Assembly (NCBI GenBank): GCA_964036195.1
Contig: OZ038452.1
Location: forward strand, 30,205,785 to 30,269,784
Direction: 5' to 3'
DNA: 64,000 bases
From: Sphaerolaimus hirsutus
Lineage: Eukaryota; Nematoda; Chromadorea; Monhysterida; Sphaerolaimidae
Part shown: in pieces, positions 32,122 through 44,259 of the stretch
Position numbering within the stretch: the first letter of the stretch is position 1
Layout: each line of letters opens with the position of its first letter
The notes under the pieces: model-generated
What the model was told of the DNA's origin: nothing
The model's input: the letters and a program-made list of their open reading frames with translations, nothing else
Database searches by the model: none
Made by a program: the position numbers and the translations under genes

Positions 32122-32783
32122 TAGGGTGTCAAAAAAATTTTTTTACGGAAAACGGAAACGGAAACGGAAAATTTTTTTCAGTGGCCGGAAAACGGAACGG
32201 AAAACGGAAAAAAATTTGCACTTGGCGGAAAACGGAAACGGAAACGGAAAAAAATTTTCAGCGGCCGGAAAACGGAAAAAGAGGCCGGAAAAACGGAAAC
32301 GGAAAAATCAAATTTGCACGGAAATGGGAAAAACTTGCTGGAATTTTGCTGGAAATCGCATAAAATTTGCTGAAATTTTGCTGGAAGTGGAAAAAATTTG
32401 CAGTAATTTTGCTGGAAACAGAAATTTTTTTACATCATTGACAATCTGCATGAATTTTTGCCAGTTTGGCTGATCAGAAGACCGAAAGTTGAGCCAGAAA
32501 AAGGTAAAATGAGGTGGAAAAATGGAAAATTGAGGCGGAAAATGGAAAAAAGGCAGAAAAACTGGTAATTGAGGCGGAAAACGGAAAAAAGGCGGAAAAA
32601 CTGAAAATTTAGCCGGAAAACGGAAAATGAGCCGGAAAAACGGAAACGGAAAAAAATGTTGCCGGAAAACGGAACGGAAAACGGAAAAAAAATTTCAGCA
32701 GCCGGAAAACGGAACGGAAAACGGAAAAAATTTGCCTGCGGAAAACGGAAACGGAAAACGGAAAACGGAAATTTGACACCCTA
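32122..32783. mobile_element. hAT-like element filled with AAACGG motifs
   Basis: TAGGGTGTCAAAAAAA to ATTTGACACCCTA. Inserted in a G-run: eight G follow it and at least eight precede it, consistent with an 8-bp duplication but not proof in a homopolymer. By eye about two dozen AAACGG, mostly as GGAAAACGGAAACGG. A frame of 192 codons reads through the repeats (ENGNGNGKFFS-like) and is not a gene. Same family as 12254-12804, opposite orientation. Confidence 0.85.
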
Positions 32784-33061
32784 GGGGGGGGTAAAAATGC
32801 GATTTTCGATGGTTTTTCGAGTCTCCTCACGTGGAATAGTTTGGGATATTTTGCAACAATGGCATCAATTTTCGTCTATTTTCCCGATTCACATGTCGCC
32901 CATGATTGCGTACATTATTAAGATTTCCACTGACCGATTTTGTGCCCTGATTTTCAAGGTTTTTAAAATGAATTTTCCGTTCGAAATTGACCGAAGTATT
33001 TTCGAGCGCCGTGCCGAACCCTGGATATCCAAAAAGCCGCGTATATATTTACAGATAAATA

Positions 33062-33331
33062 TACCGTTTTACCTCGAATTAACGCCCCCCCCCTTGAATT
33101 AACCCCCCTCGAAATACCCCCTAAAATTTGGCTGAGGAAATAAAACCCCCCTCGAAATACCCCCATTTGAGTGTAAAGAGAAACTACGTGACAAATACCG
33201 CAGTTTGTGATCTGTGCAATTTCTGGCGAAAAAATAGACCCCCTCGAATAAACCCCCCACGAATTATCCCCCCCTCAAATTTTGCTGGCGAAATAATCAA
33301 CCCCCTGGGGGTATTTCGAGGTAATACGGTA
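33062..33331. mobile_element. TACCGTATT MITE, family B
   Basis: TACCGTTTTACCTCGAATTA to TTTCGAGGTAATACGGTA. Repeated CCCCTCGAAATACCCCC words. Confidence 0.78.
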
Positions 33332-33880
33332 GTAGATCTTTGCATCGATTCATGTGCGCTCGCAAAACGTGCAATTCGCAAACGCAAACTTTATCTGCTT
33401 ATGCAAAAGCGTATTTTCATATAAACCTCTGCATAAATATCCAGACAGATGTTCATAAAATACTGTGAATTAATGATCGTCTAGCTGAGTGTCCTTACAC
33501 AAAGAGACCACCTTTTTATTGGAAACTTACTGCTCCAATGCAATATTATGGGCTCCACCGTAATCTACCATATACCATCTGAAAAATGAACTGATAATTG
33601 TGTACCTATATTTTTTCTAGCAGTACATTGATTTCACTATTCACTGGTCAATTTCGGCCATAATCATTAGGTGACTTTATGTAAAAAAATATGTTATTGT
33701 AATATTCTGTGCAAAACATGTCGTCCACACAGGTTACCAACCAAGTTCCAATATAGAAAGACACTGTTATTCATGTAATCTGGTTACTTAAAAATCCCAA
33801 AAATTCTACAACCATCAAAAAATTCACCATAACTTTTCATTTTACCATTTTCCCATAAAAGAGATAAAATGGATATACCA

Positions 33881-33943
33881 TAGAATCCCTAGATATAATA
33901 GAATCCCTAGATATAATAGAATCCCTAGATATAATAGAATCCC
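33881..33943. repeat. 18-bp tandem repeat, about 3.5 copies
   Basis: TAGAATCCCTAGATATAA repeats without mismatch, then fades into TAGAATCCCCAATTT. The identity suggests recent expansion. Confidence 0.85.
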
Positions 33944-34207
33944 CAATTTCAATTGTAAAATGGCTCAAAATATTGCCGGAATAGTGTATTACAGCTGAAC
34001 TGCCATCAACAATGAAAAGTGAAATTTGGTACAACTATTTGAGTATTTTGGTACATGACACTTTTTGAGGACACAATGTACACATTTACCTTTATTGGTG
34101 GAGTGCAACCATCTGCACATATATATTTAGGATATATATTGAGTGAAAGTATTGAAAAATATGCTAGTGTTTGAGTGCTGTACACCCTGTAGTGCTGCCA
34201 ATTTCAG

Positions 34208-34592
34208 GTACAGTTTGGTAGAGATGTGGACAAATATATTGCATACAGGCTGGATTTCATTGTTGAGCAAATTTGTGCAAATCACAAATGTGATATACTA
34301 CCACATGAAAGTGACCTTCAGAAACTTTGATTGTTATGTTGATGCTGAAGTATGTGGAAGATGTCAAAGCATGCCAAATTAACTTCACAGCTGTGCAATA
34401 TAAATCCAGCATGCTTCACAGTGCATCAAACATTTTTACTGTGTATGTGTACTTTGCTGACTACATGCTATACATTTTTGTGAATGAACTTTCTTGAATG
34501 TTCTTTCTCAACTTCTCATTGACTCGATTCAATGTTTCCTTGTTCAATACATAGACATTTTTAGTGCCCCCTATCAAATGATTATGTTGTAT
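34208..34592. other. two short protein-like frames, possible coding remnants
   Basis: Plus strand: an AATTTCAG at 34200-34207 precedes a 40-codon frame (34208-34330) with FGRDVDKYIAYRLDFIVEQ. Minus strand: 34592-34461 encodes 43 residues including HNHLIGGTKNVYVLNKETLN. An HNH followed by a charged helix is reminiscent of the end of FLYWCH-type fingers, but the preceding Trp/Cys part is not found. The area is CpG-poor. Chance cannot be excluded. Confidence 0.2.
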
Positions 34593-34599
34593 TTAGCAA

Positions 34600-35490
34600 C
34601 ATTTTCTGTAAACCCACTCAAATTACACAATTATCATCAATTTTAGTGCTAATTCACTTTGAAATGCCCCATAAAACCAGAGCCACAAATATCTGTCCCA
34701 AACATTTTGTCCAGGTCTATAAAAAGCCAGTGTGATTTGTGCCTCTCTTCTACACATTTGTGCGATTACTCCCCTAAATCGGAATACCATATACACAATT
34801 TGAGCCCGTATATAGAGAGATGCAATGGGCCAAAAACCGGTTTTTTGGCACTTTTTGCGTACATACATCCCCCAAAAATGGTACTTTTCCGGTATCCATC
34901 GTGTACTAATATATTAGTTATGTATGCGTTTGGGCGTACCGGAATTACTGGGACGGTGTGTTTTGGATAGCTTGTTCACCTAGTGAATTAAAATGTATCA
35001 AAGAAATATTGAGACTTAATGTTTGCAACTTGCATGCATCACGATTATGGTTCCGTGATTCTGAACTAAAATTTTTCCATTCTATAAAAATATTTTCTAT
35101 TTTCGATAATATATTCATTATCTTAAGTCGACAAATATCAATCAATTTCAATATATTTATAAAAACGCCGGTAATTGTTGAACAGACAAAGTACGGATGG
35201 AATGGGAATAAATAAATGGATTGCCAATGCGCCAGCGCGCTGTGAAATCTGAATGTGCTAGCGGTGGAAAAATGGCGCTGGCGCCATGGAAATGGCGTTG
35301 GTGTGGAGGCAAACCATTAATCAATTGTGCAAGTGGATAAGTAACAAGAAGGGTGTTGTTTATGTGGTGAGGATAGTGATAAGTGGCAAGTAAATAAGCC
35401 AAGTGATAAGTTGCAAGAAAATAGTCAAGTGACAAGGAAACTGATAACTGACAAGTTATTATGTAAAGGAAGTTATTTGTCTAAGTCAAA
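34600..35490. other. intergenic, no gene
   Basis: AT-rich with small unsupported frames. 35221-35300 has GGCGCTGGCGCCATGG-type palindromes. Confidence 0.45.
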
Positions 35491-35492
35491 TA

Positions 35493-35622
35493 AATACCGT
35501 ATTCAAATAAATTCTGGCATTTTAATATACCTCCTCGAATTACCCCCACCCTTGAATTACACCCACACACTTTGCACTCTGAAAAATGACCCCCATGGGG
35601 GTATCTTGAGTACACATTGCAG
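35493..35622. mobile_element. decayed TACCGTATT element
   Basis: TACCGTATTCAAATAAATTC, CCTCGAATTACCCCCACCC and CCCCCATGGGGGTATCTTGA survive; the right end is lost. Confidence 0.5.
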
Positions 35623-35807
35623 TTACATCTCTCCAGATAAAAACTGGTGAAAATATAAATGAATAGTAGATTTTTTTGCTAATATTTAAAAACTATATCT
35701 CACATGATTTGTGGAACACTAATCGCAATCTACAACATGTAAGGAATGTAGGGCACCTGTTTTGTTGCAAACAACTCAAGTAAAATGTAGGGCACACACG
35801 AAGCGCC

Positions 35808-36005
35808 CAGGGGGCAGTCCCAAGCCCTGTAAAGTGTAAAGTAAAGTGTCAAATGTAAAGTCAAATGCAAAGTCAAGTGTCAATCAAAACAAAAAAGAAG
35901 AGATTTTATTACTGAACTTTGCATGACAATTGACACTTCACTTTGCATTTGACTTTACATTTGACACTTTACTTTACACTTTACAGGGCTTGGGATTGGC
36001 ACCAG
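35808..36005. mobile_element. palindromic MITE, CCCTGTAAAGTGTAAAG arms
   Basis: CAGGGGGCAGTCCCAAGCCC to GGGCTTGGGATTGGCACCAG. Same family as 8651 and 14071. Confidence 0.82.
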
Positions 36006-36150
36006 AACTCGATGCAAGTATTTAAGCACATGCCCACAATATACGCTCACCTATAATTCCACCTTCACCTTTCCCCCTGGCGTTTTTCCACCCCTATTTC
36101 ACACTTTCACAGTTCACTTCAGATGCTGCCCCAATGTGATGTATGTAACG

Positions 36151-36350
36151 TCGCCGCGCACACTAGTTTATCAATGAAATTTTACAAAATTTAGTAAACC
36201 TGTAAATTAACCTCGAACTCATTCGAGTTGACGGAAATGAGTTATTTTTACTCTTCGTCAACTGAAGTTGACGTACACCTAAGTCCAGCGAACTCAAATG
36301 CCATTCAAAGTCGATTTATGAGTTGACTAATTTTTCAGTTGACAGGCAGT
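36151..36350. mobile_element. ACTAGTTTA foldback MITE
   Basis: CGCGCACACTAGTTTA at the left. Centre CGTCAACTGAAGTTGACG. The right arm mirrors AACTCATTCGAGTTGACGGA. The next foldback adjoins it at the right. Confidence 0.65.
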
Positions 36351-36362
36351 TTTACTGAGAGA

Positions 36363-37482
36363 ATTCCACTTTTCATCCCATACGGTTGTCAAGCTCAAGG
36401 TTTTCATGCTGGACTATGCCACTTTACTAGCTAAGTGTGACACTTTACTTGCTGCTCTAGTGTGCCACTTTTCATCCAAACTGTGTCACTTTACTTGCTG
36501 TAAGTATTCCACTTTTCAAGCCAAACATGAGTATTTTGTGCTACTTTACTAGCTAATTGTGATGTTTTACATGCTAATTTAATGTGCCGTTTCTCATCTA
36601 AAGTACCTATGCTTTTTGCTTGCTGTAGTATTCCACTTTACCAGCCAAAGTTTTGCCATCCAATTTATTTGTATAGGGTCTTTTCACATGCGGTAAGATG
36701 ATACACACTTAATCCAAAACAGACATTTCTGTACCTGTACTTGTAGAATCTGCTATACCAGCAATTTAATGGGAATTTGATGATAATCTAAAACTGAAGT
36801 GATAGAAAATCAACTATATTTCAATTAATTATTTGGCACATTGAAAATATTCAATTAATTATTTGGCATACTTGGCAAGAAAAATGATACGTAAATTTTA
36901 CATGGGAAAATGGTATTATGCAATTACAAAAACCTGATTCACTGATTCAGACTGAACACTGATTCACAAAGTGAAAAATGCTCATTATGCCAAGTTTTTA
37001 AGACACTCACCTGTTCCATTTTTGTCCATGTTATGCTTTTCATGGTGCCGCTCACTCAACTATGGCACTCGCTTTCTCCACTTGAGTGTTTTACATCGTG
37101 CCGCGTTATAGTCGGTTGAAATCTTTGATTTCACCTCTGGTGCGCATGGAAATGCCGCATCTGGTACTTTTTTTAACGTGTGCATTTGGAGCTATGATAA
37201 TATGATGCAAACAATTACTGTGGCTTGTAAACTGTGATACTTTGGCGCGTAAACTGGTATACTTTTGTATGAAAAGTTTCTTATTTTTTTGGTATGTCTA
37301 GGGCTTGAAAACTGTAATACTTTGGCATGTAAACTGGCATACTCTGGCATGACAAGCGTCACACTAATTCGGCAAGTAAAAACATGTCTAGGGCTTGACA
37401 ACCATATGTTTTGGCAAGTAAAATGGAGTATTTTACATTTAAACGTGAGCTTGACAACCGTTTGGGATGAAAAATGGAACAC
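36363..37482. mobile_element. 1.1-kb foldback of CACTTTACTTGC / GGCAAGTAAA modules
   Basis: CCACTTTTCATCCCATACGG..TTGTCAAGCTCA at the left is mirrored by GAGCTTGACAACCGTTTGGG..GATGAAAAATGG at the right. Arms are built from TGTGCCACTTTACT-like words and their inverse (TTTGGCATGTAAACTGG). The middle is AT-rich. No coding capacity beyond mirror-image frames. Confidence 0.65.
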
Positions 37483-38248
37483 ACTCGTTTTACTAGCGTG
37501 CGCGCCGTCAATTCGCGGTGTTCCGGTGGCGATGTCAGAAATTGGGAATTGAGTGCCGCGCGGCAAAATCCACCCGATGTATATAACATACAGTGTATAC
37601 AATAAGTGTCGCCCTTTTTCTCTTGTATAGGGAAAAAATGGCGCCCAAATTTTTTGCTGCCGTCGAACAATGGACTCTGAAAAGTGTACTGTATGTGTTT
37701 TGCGAAAATGTTTCCGTATTTTGACAACCCGGATGTGTGATGTGAAAGTTTGGTCCTGTAGTTGTTTTTGGGACCTACCGTAATACTGGGAATATAATTT
37801 TTTACTATTATATTAATATTATTTTTGAATTTCTTGTTTGAATTTTTTTTGTTGGTTTGTTGACATTTTTTATTTTTTTTTTGAGGGTGCGATTTCTCTT
37901 GAAGATTTGGGAAGCGAAATTGTACTGAAGTATTATTTACCTATTCTGCCTTACTATTTATTATTTTACAGTTTACATATTACATTATTACAACATTTCA
38001 CAAACTGCACAATAACATTCCATCCATCCCATTTACCTATTTGTTTATTTATCCATTCAAGATGTGATTTGAAAAGTCAAATTTTGATTTCAAAATCCAT
38101 TTGTATTTCCGCTGTGCAAACAATTTGATGGTGAAAATTTACAGAAATGTGTATTCCGCATTGTTTTCGGTCGCCTGAAACTCTGAAATCAGCTGAGTTT
38201 GAGCAGCGGTGGAAATTTTTTAAACCGTTTATTAAATTCCTATTTAAA
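37483..38248. other. intergenic, no gene
   Basis: A CpG-rich stretch at about 37490-37740, then AT-rich DNA with long T-runs. Minus-strand frames here are shadows of the foldback arm. Confidence 0.45.
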
Positions 38249-38345
38249 TAAAAGAGCGCCGTTCTATTTTTTTCGACAACTTTTTTACCTGCCATTCTAT
38301 TGTAGGTGCCGTTTTATTTTTTTCACCAATTTTTTCCACACATTT
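38249..38345. mobile_element. fragment of family C (TTCTATT units)
   Basis: GCGCCGTTCTATTTTTTTCG, CCATTCTATTGTAGGTGCCG. Ends missing. Confidence 0.5.
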
Positions 38346-38351
38346 ATTGTT

Positions 38352-38518
38352 TACCGTATTACGTTGAAATACCCCCATGGGGGTCTATTATTTCGCCAGC
38401 AAAATTTGAGGGGGGGTTAATTCGAGGAGGGTTATTATTTCCCCAGTCCATTTGGGGGGGGGGGGGGTTAATTCGAGAGTGTGGTTTATTTCAAGGGGGG
38501 ATTCGAGGTAATACGGTA
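38352..38518. mobile_element. internally deleted TACCGTATT MITE, family B
   Basis: TACCGTATTACGTTGAAATA to ATTCGAGGTAATACGGTA in only 167 bp. The unique middle of 44714-45138 is absent. Confidence 0.78.
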
Positions 38519-40054
38519 GGTGGCCTTGTTTTTAAATGAAGCTTGTGCATTTGTGAATATCAGGTGGTAAGTGCAAGTGGAGTAAACTTGTAAATAATAA
38601 GCATTTCTAGGAAAAACTCCTTAACACTGGCAAGGTTTCCTGTCACTCTACTCACAATTAATCACTTTAGACACTTGCCACTTTTCCTGTCACTTATTCA
38701 GTTATAAAATTGGCACCAGTCCAAAAATTTTCCATAGAAAAAGTAAGTTCAAAATTTGCAACATTTTCCATCAATGTCTCAAATTCCTGGAACTCTTGTA
38801 AAGTGTTTGAAGTTCCACCTGGCTGAATCTCAAAGCTATTTCAAAATAAAATGCTTTGTTTAGAATACGAAATTTATGTGAAAATGCGAATTTCGCCGTT
38901 TGGCTGAATAAATAAAACCATAAGTTTTATTTGTGATAGTTTTGTTTTGTACATTTAGGATGTTTTTATTCATTAAACGTGATGTTGCACTTCTGGTTGT
39001 GTGGAGCCTCTTAACATTTCTATTACATTTTTTTTGTTGGGGATGGCTACTTCATAGGCATTTGAAACTTTATTTGAATTTGTCACTTTCTATTGAGCCA
39101 AAGTTTATAAGTTTTCAAACATCAATTTCCTGCAAATCGTATTCTCTGAATTTTTTGCACCCCACCCCCCCCCCCCCAAAAAAAATCATCACAATTTCAA
39201 CGCAAATTTCCTCACTCGATATTTTTTGCTTTGCACTTTGAAAAGTGCCTTTGGATTTATCTAGAGCGGAACTGTACATATGTACGATTTTTTTTGTTCC
39301 GGGAATTTTTGAGGAGAGCGCAATATTTATTTGCCATTGTTGCCTTAAAAAAAGGAAATTTGTTACCGTCCCGTGAAGTAGATAATAGATGTTGCAATGA
39401 AATTTGCTACCAGGGCCTGGTTTTAACGTAAGGATTTTGAGTATTGTAAGGAACGTTTGCCATTTTCCATCACTTTAGACACTTTTGACATTTGACATTT
39501 GACATTTTACAGGGTCCGGAACTGCCGCCAGGTGCCAAGGGCTCCCAGTTTCAAGTGTATAGAAATGTCCCAAATCGTAGGTAATTTGTCAATGTTTTAC
39601 AGAAATTTGCCCTGTAGATTACCCATATTTGTCATCTAATTTGCAATTTTCATAGGTTTTTTGTCACTTTCTTATCATTTTAATCACGTGTGGGATTCGA
39701 TCCAGACAATTTTCCATTTTGCACAAGCTTTTTTTGCACAAAAAATTAAGACTTTCAAGATTTTAATCCAAAAGTATGCGACTTTCTATGCGACAAAAAA
39801 AGCAAATTTTCAAATTTTTTCAATGAAACCTCCAACTTCCGGTGTGCAAACAAGACTTTTTCCTCCAAATTTTCACTGTAACAGAAAAATTTGTGCAGTG
39901 TGGGAAAAATGCGAAAATGGTAGACACCATTGTTGTCTAAAAATGGGAGTTTCTTAGGTACCACTGCATTTTGTATAGATCCACTGCGATTTTTGGGTGT
40001 CGAAGTATATGTGAAACTGACTATATAAAATGTGTTTTGTCTAGATGTAAATGT
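38519..40054. other. intergenic, no gene
   Basis: AT-rich, poor in CpG. A right end of the CCCTGTAAAG family is at about 39470-39535 (TTTACAGGGTCCGGAACTGC). Nothing else recognised. Confidence 0.45.
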
Positions 40055-40305
40055 GCATAGTCGGCGTACATGATACTCTGCCCTCGCACTGATTTATGTC
40101 TCGTGTTGGAAGCGTGCCAATGATTATTAAATCATGCAATTTACATAAAAAGATGCAAAAAAATCATCGATATGAATAAGTTTATGAAAAACATTATAAC
40201 AAGATTCAATTGTGTCATCTTTTTATGAAACTCGCCCATGTTAACCATTGTTGGCACACTTCCAGCGGGAACCACGCGTGCAAGGTGTAAAGTAACCGGA
40301 GTATA
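40055..40305. mobile_element. TATACTCCGG MITE, reverse orientation
   Basis: GATACTCTGCCCTCGCACTG at the left; ACTTTACACC-inverse and ACCGGAGTATA at the right. The terminal TATACTCGGC has decayed to CATAGTCGGC. Confidence 0.72.
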
Positions 40306-41118
40306 TACTCATTGATTATTTTTAATGATATTTATTTCTGAGCTTATTATTGTGTTGATGATTATTAATGTTTGGACGTTTTTTATACCTTTCTTTGTAT
40401 ATTTTTAAATTTAAATGTGTATGACTATTTACATGTATATGTGTGATATATATTCAACCAATTCAACTCATTTGAGCTCAACTTTAAAAAGTGTTAAACT
40501 TAGAAAAGTTTGTTACAAAAGTTTCAGAATCTCTTGGACACTCTAAGCGTGGGAAAAATGTGCGCTTTTTGTTCGAAATCGCAGACCTTTTCCGGATATT
40601 TGGAGTGCTTATTGAGCTGCTATATACATATATATATATTTCCGCTTTTTACACCTGTGTGGCTTTTCATTTTCGAGATTTTTTTATGAAATAGAATTCA
40701 TACATTGTTGTGTTTTTTATACCGTTTTTCCATCACGACATGTTAAACTTTATCAAACCGAAATTTGTAGGTTTATGATCGCAAATTTACAATCCGATTA
40801 TAAATTGTGCGAAAACGTTTTCGTTTTCGAAAAATATTAACAAACAACAAGCATTCAACAAAATCTATGTTACCTACATAAAATGTTGAAAAAATGGATT
40901 TTACACCAGGAATTTTACACACAAACCACAAAATAAAACAACATGGATTGAAAGCATTTTTTAGGATGAAATCATCACAAACAAACTTTTTTGCTCAAAT
41001 TGCAGCACCAATATGATATGAAATGATATTAGGTACAGGGTGCAATTCTGGAAGTTGACAACTGACAAGAAAAATTTGGTATGTGAAAGTTAGGTCAAAA
41101 GATGAATTTAATGACAAG
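40306..41118. other. intergenic AT-rich DNA, no gene
   Basis: AT-rich, with a TACATATATATATAT stretch near 40624. No convincing frame or repeat end. Confidence 0.45.
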
Positions 41119-41383
41119 TACCGTATTTTCTCGAAATACCCCCCCCCTCGAAATACCCCCCCCCCTCAAAATGGGCGCTATGAATTTGTGGTCCGCGAAA
41201 TGCATAACAGATGTTCAAAACACTTACTGTGTTACGTTAGAACATCGTTTATACCATCTACATCCTTATATAAGGCTGTAAAAACTTATAAATGGTGGTT
41301 ATTGTAGCATTTTTCACGTTTTTCTCTCAAAATCTTCACTCTGAAACAAAAAACCCCGGGGGGTAATTCGAGGAAATACGGTA
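41119..41383. mobile_element. TACCGTATT MITE, family A
   Basis: TACCGTATTTTCTCGAAATA to AATTCGAGGAAATACGGTA. Its last TA is also the first TA of the next element, so the two abut exactly. Confidence 0.83.
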
Positions 41384-41666
41384 TACTCCGCGACCGTCGA
41401 CCGCACGCTATGCATTTTTCTGAAGGAAACACTCCATCATGACGTCATCATAATTAAAATCAAGATCATTCCAAAAGCAAAATAGGTATCAGGTAAAAAA
41501 AGATTCATCGTTTGTACACGGCTTTTACTATACACTCACCTTTTCTTTATAAAATATTTTTCCTTTTTGTTAAAGTGCATAGGTACATAAGTATCCTGCT
41601 CGCGCATTATCTACCGAGACATAAGTAAATTTGGACGCACACTTTGCGGTCCGCCGAATAGGTATA
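41382..41666. mobile_element. TATACTC MITE with GCATTTTTC..GCGCATTATC body
   Basis: TATACTCCGCGACC at the left; TTTGCGGTCCGCCGAATA at the right. Shares AAACACTCCATCATGACGTC with 53042-53298. Confidence 0.7.
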
Positions 41667-41755
41667 CCTATATTCAGAGCCATTTACTTGTCTTTGTCAC
41701 TGATAAGGCCTTCCTGTCACTTGAATTAGCAGTTAACAGTTTTTTCCAACTTGTC

Positions 41756-41977
41756 TACCGTATTTCCTCGAATTACCCCCCGGGGGCTTATTTTTTCAGA
41801 GTGAAAATTTTGAGAGAAAAACGTGAAAAATGCAACAATAACCACCATTTATAAGTTTTTACAGCCTTATATAAGGATGTAGATGGTATAAACGATGTTC
41901 TAACGTAACACAGTAAGTGTTTTGAACGTCTGTTATGGGAGGGTATTTCGAGGGGTATATTTGGAGGAAATACGGTA
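41756..41977. mobile_element. TACCGTATT MITE, family A, shortened
   Basis: TACCGTATTTCCTCGAATTA to TTTGGAGGAAATACGGTA. About 25 bp shorter on the right than 9115-9362. Confidence 0.8.
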
Positions 41978-41991
41978 CTTTCCGAATTGGC

Positions 41992-42180
41992 ACCTGGTGC
42001 CATTTCCGCACCCTGTAAAGTGTCAGATGTCAGGTAAATAAATGTCATACAGATATGTCATATGAATGTCATTTACGCAAACTGTCAAAACTTCAGTAAT
42101 ATAATTTTTCTGTTTTATTTAAATTGACATTTTACATGACAATTTGACACTTGACCTACAGGGTGCGGCACTGACCCCTG
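41992..42180. mobile_element. CCCTGTAAAGTG palindromic MITE
   Basis: CTGGTGCCATTTCCGCACCC and the mirrored CTACAGGGTGCGGCACTGAC. TCAAATG-type arm repeats are reduced. Confidence 0.65.
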
Positions 42181-43090
42181 TAGCTTCTCTATTAGACCGA
42201 TCAAATGTCCGATTTAAGTACTGTAATTTTTTTGCACCGTGACATCGCATTTAATCATGACGCCAGATTTTCGCGATTGTAAAGCTGTTTTTGACCAATG
42301 GCGCATTTATAGCATTGCTGGGGCATTTTTTTTGGAATGTACCTACTTTTTTATTCAATCTCTGAATTTAGATACCCAATTTGAACTTTTTTCCTCTATT
42401 TGATTACTTATTGTTGTGTAAATACTACGTTAGATACCTTTGTTTAGATGAACATGGTGTTTTTTTCTCCATTTTTTCCTCATTTTTACTGTTTTCAACC
42501 TAAAGTCAGATAGTTTTTGCGGAATTTTTTTCTCGGATTGGACACACAATTTTTAACATATACGTTGAGATTAGGGGCTGAAAATTTGACACTTTATTGT
42601 CAACATATGGAACTTGATGAAAAGCATGAGAGAGCCAAATTGGACACGCACCACGGGCCTGGAATTGGGTCTGAAACTTAAAATGCGATTTACTCAAAAT
42701 CACATTTTGTGGACTTTAAGAATTAGACGCCTCAATTATATCTTCTCAAAATCACCCATGTTTTTGCATCACTAATCTTTTCAACATTTTAAATATTAAG
42801 GATAACTTATTTAGGTAACTAGAATATTTATTTCAAATAGGTAGGTATTTAGTTCATCACGTCAAAATTGAAAAAAAATGTGAAGTCGATTGCAAACCGC
42901 AATCGCAATCAAAATTTTTACTCGCAAAAAAGCATATCAATCGCGATAAAAAAATTCGCGAGTAGACATTAAATTTTCCGCCGAAAATCATATCTGATTT
43001 GGATTTCAGAATGCAGACCATCCCTTACTAAATAAAACCTGTAATTTACTTTTGGCCAGCTGGCTATCAGTTCAAACATTTACACGGTGG
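42181..43090. other. intergenic, no gene
   Basis: AT-rich sequence without recognisable ends or frames. Confidence 0.45.
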
Positions 43091-43215
43091 TTCAATGGCT
43101 CTGCACAAATTTTCGATTCAACACCTTTGCATTTGAACGTCGTTCGTTCGCTCGTCTGCGAGCTTTGAATTGGGATGGGGACCAGTTGACATTTAGTTGA
43201 CATCTTGTCAACTAC
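43091..43215. mobile_element. right half of a GTCAACTGG foldback
   Basis: GAATTGGGATGGGGACCAGT, then TTGACATTTAGTTGACATC. Left half not found. Confidence 0.55.
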
Positions 43216-43598
43216 CTAGTCTGTAAGGCCAATCAAAAATGAAAATTCCCCAAAATAGAGATTGTCGCGTTAAGAATAAAATTACGTGGCCCAAATTGTA
43301 AAAATTCAATGTCGAATTCAATTCCACAAACGTTGAAACTGTGGAAAATCGCTTTAAAGCTTGCATGAGCTATTTGGAATGACATTCATATTGTGCGCAG
43401 TGCAACTGTGCATGATGCATTTTTAGCTTTTATGGCTTAATATGGCGTTAAAAGGGCGCCATAATATGTTGCAGTGTAGGTGCCACTTACCAAGTGGATA
43501 AGTGACAAAAAGTGGTAAGTGTTAAGTGACATAAGAAATCTATGCACCAAAATAGGGGGGGGGGGTATTTCGAGGGACTATTTTTACCCAAGTTCACT

Positions 43599-43716
43599 TA
43601 CCGTATTACCTCGAGATACCCCCATGGGGGTTTATTATTTCGCCAGCAAAATTTGATGGGGGTTAATTCGAGGGGGGGTTAATTCAAGGGGTTGGATAGT
43701 TCGAGGTAATACGGTA
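43599..43716. mobile_element. minimal TACCGTATT MITE, family B
   Basis: TACCGTATTACCTCGAGATA to GTTCGAGGTAATACGGTA in 118 bp: little more than two ends plus GGTTAATTCGAGGGGG units. Confidence 0.8.
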
Positions 43717-44255
43717 TAAATATACACGTGGGCATGACGAGTGGTGTTAATTGAGGGGGTTAATTCAGGGGAATCCAGTAATTGAATGAGACTCCAGATG
43801 TAATGGCGCCGTTTAAGTGTGGCGCCATGGTTCCAAGCGCCATACAAACACAATGTCGGAATAATAATGGCGCTTTTACCAACACTAGTTGCACGCAGTG
43901 TGAACAGCGTGAAGGGTGACTTTTGGCGCCATTATGTCGCATTTTTCATGCGTTAGCATTTCTGATTTTGGTAAATTTTTGATAATTTGTGTTGTTGCTG
44001 TATTGTCGTTTGTTTGTACAGATTTGCGGAATTTGTTAGTCATCGTTGCTTTCACTTAGCGAAACTTTTTTTTGGTGAATTTTCTGCCAAAATTGTGAAT
44101 GTTGTAAATTTCACTTTTTATGTGTCTGTAAATAATAAAACGGTGAAATTTTTTATTCGGATTTGATTTAAGCTTCATTTGGCGACTGAAATTTAACACT
44201 GATAGCAATTTTCCCGATTCAAATGTTTTTTTTCTGGGCTATGAAGAAGTGGGTT
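43717..44255. other. intergenic, no gene
   Basis: Contains GGCGCCATGG/GGCGCCATTA palindromic words at 43806-43935. No gene-like frame. Confidence 0.45.
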
Positions 44256-44259
44256 TACA

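Noticed and set aside
32028..32473. Frames of 111 and 192 codons rich in Lys, Asn and Gly
   Set aside because: Translation of AAACGG/GGAAAAC repeats in the element 32122-32783; no start context, splice signal or non-repetitive core.
8651..36005. CCCTGTAAAGTGTAAAG palindromes as CRISPR-like or origin repeats
   Set aside because: They are paired inverted arms of a dispersed MITE, not direct repeats with unique spacers.
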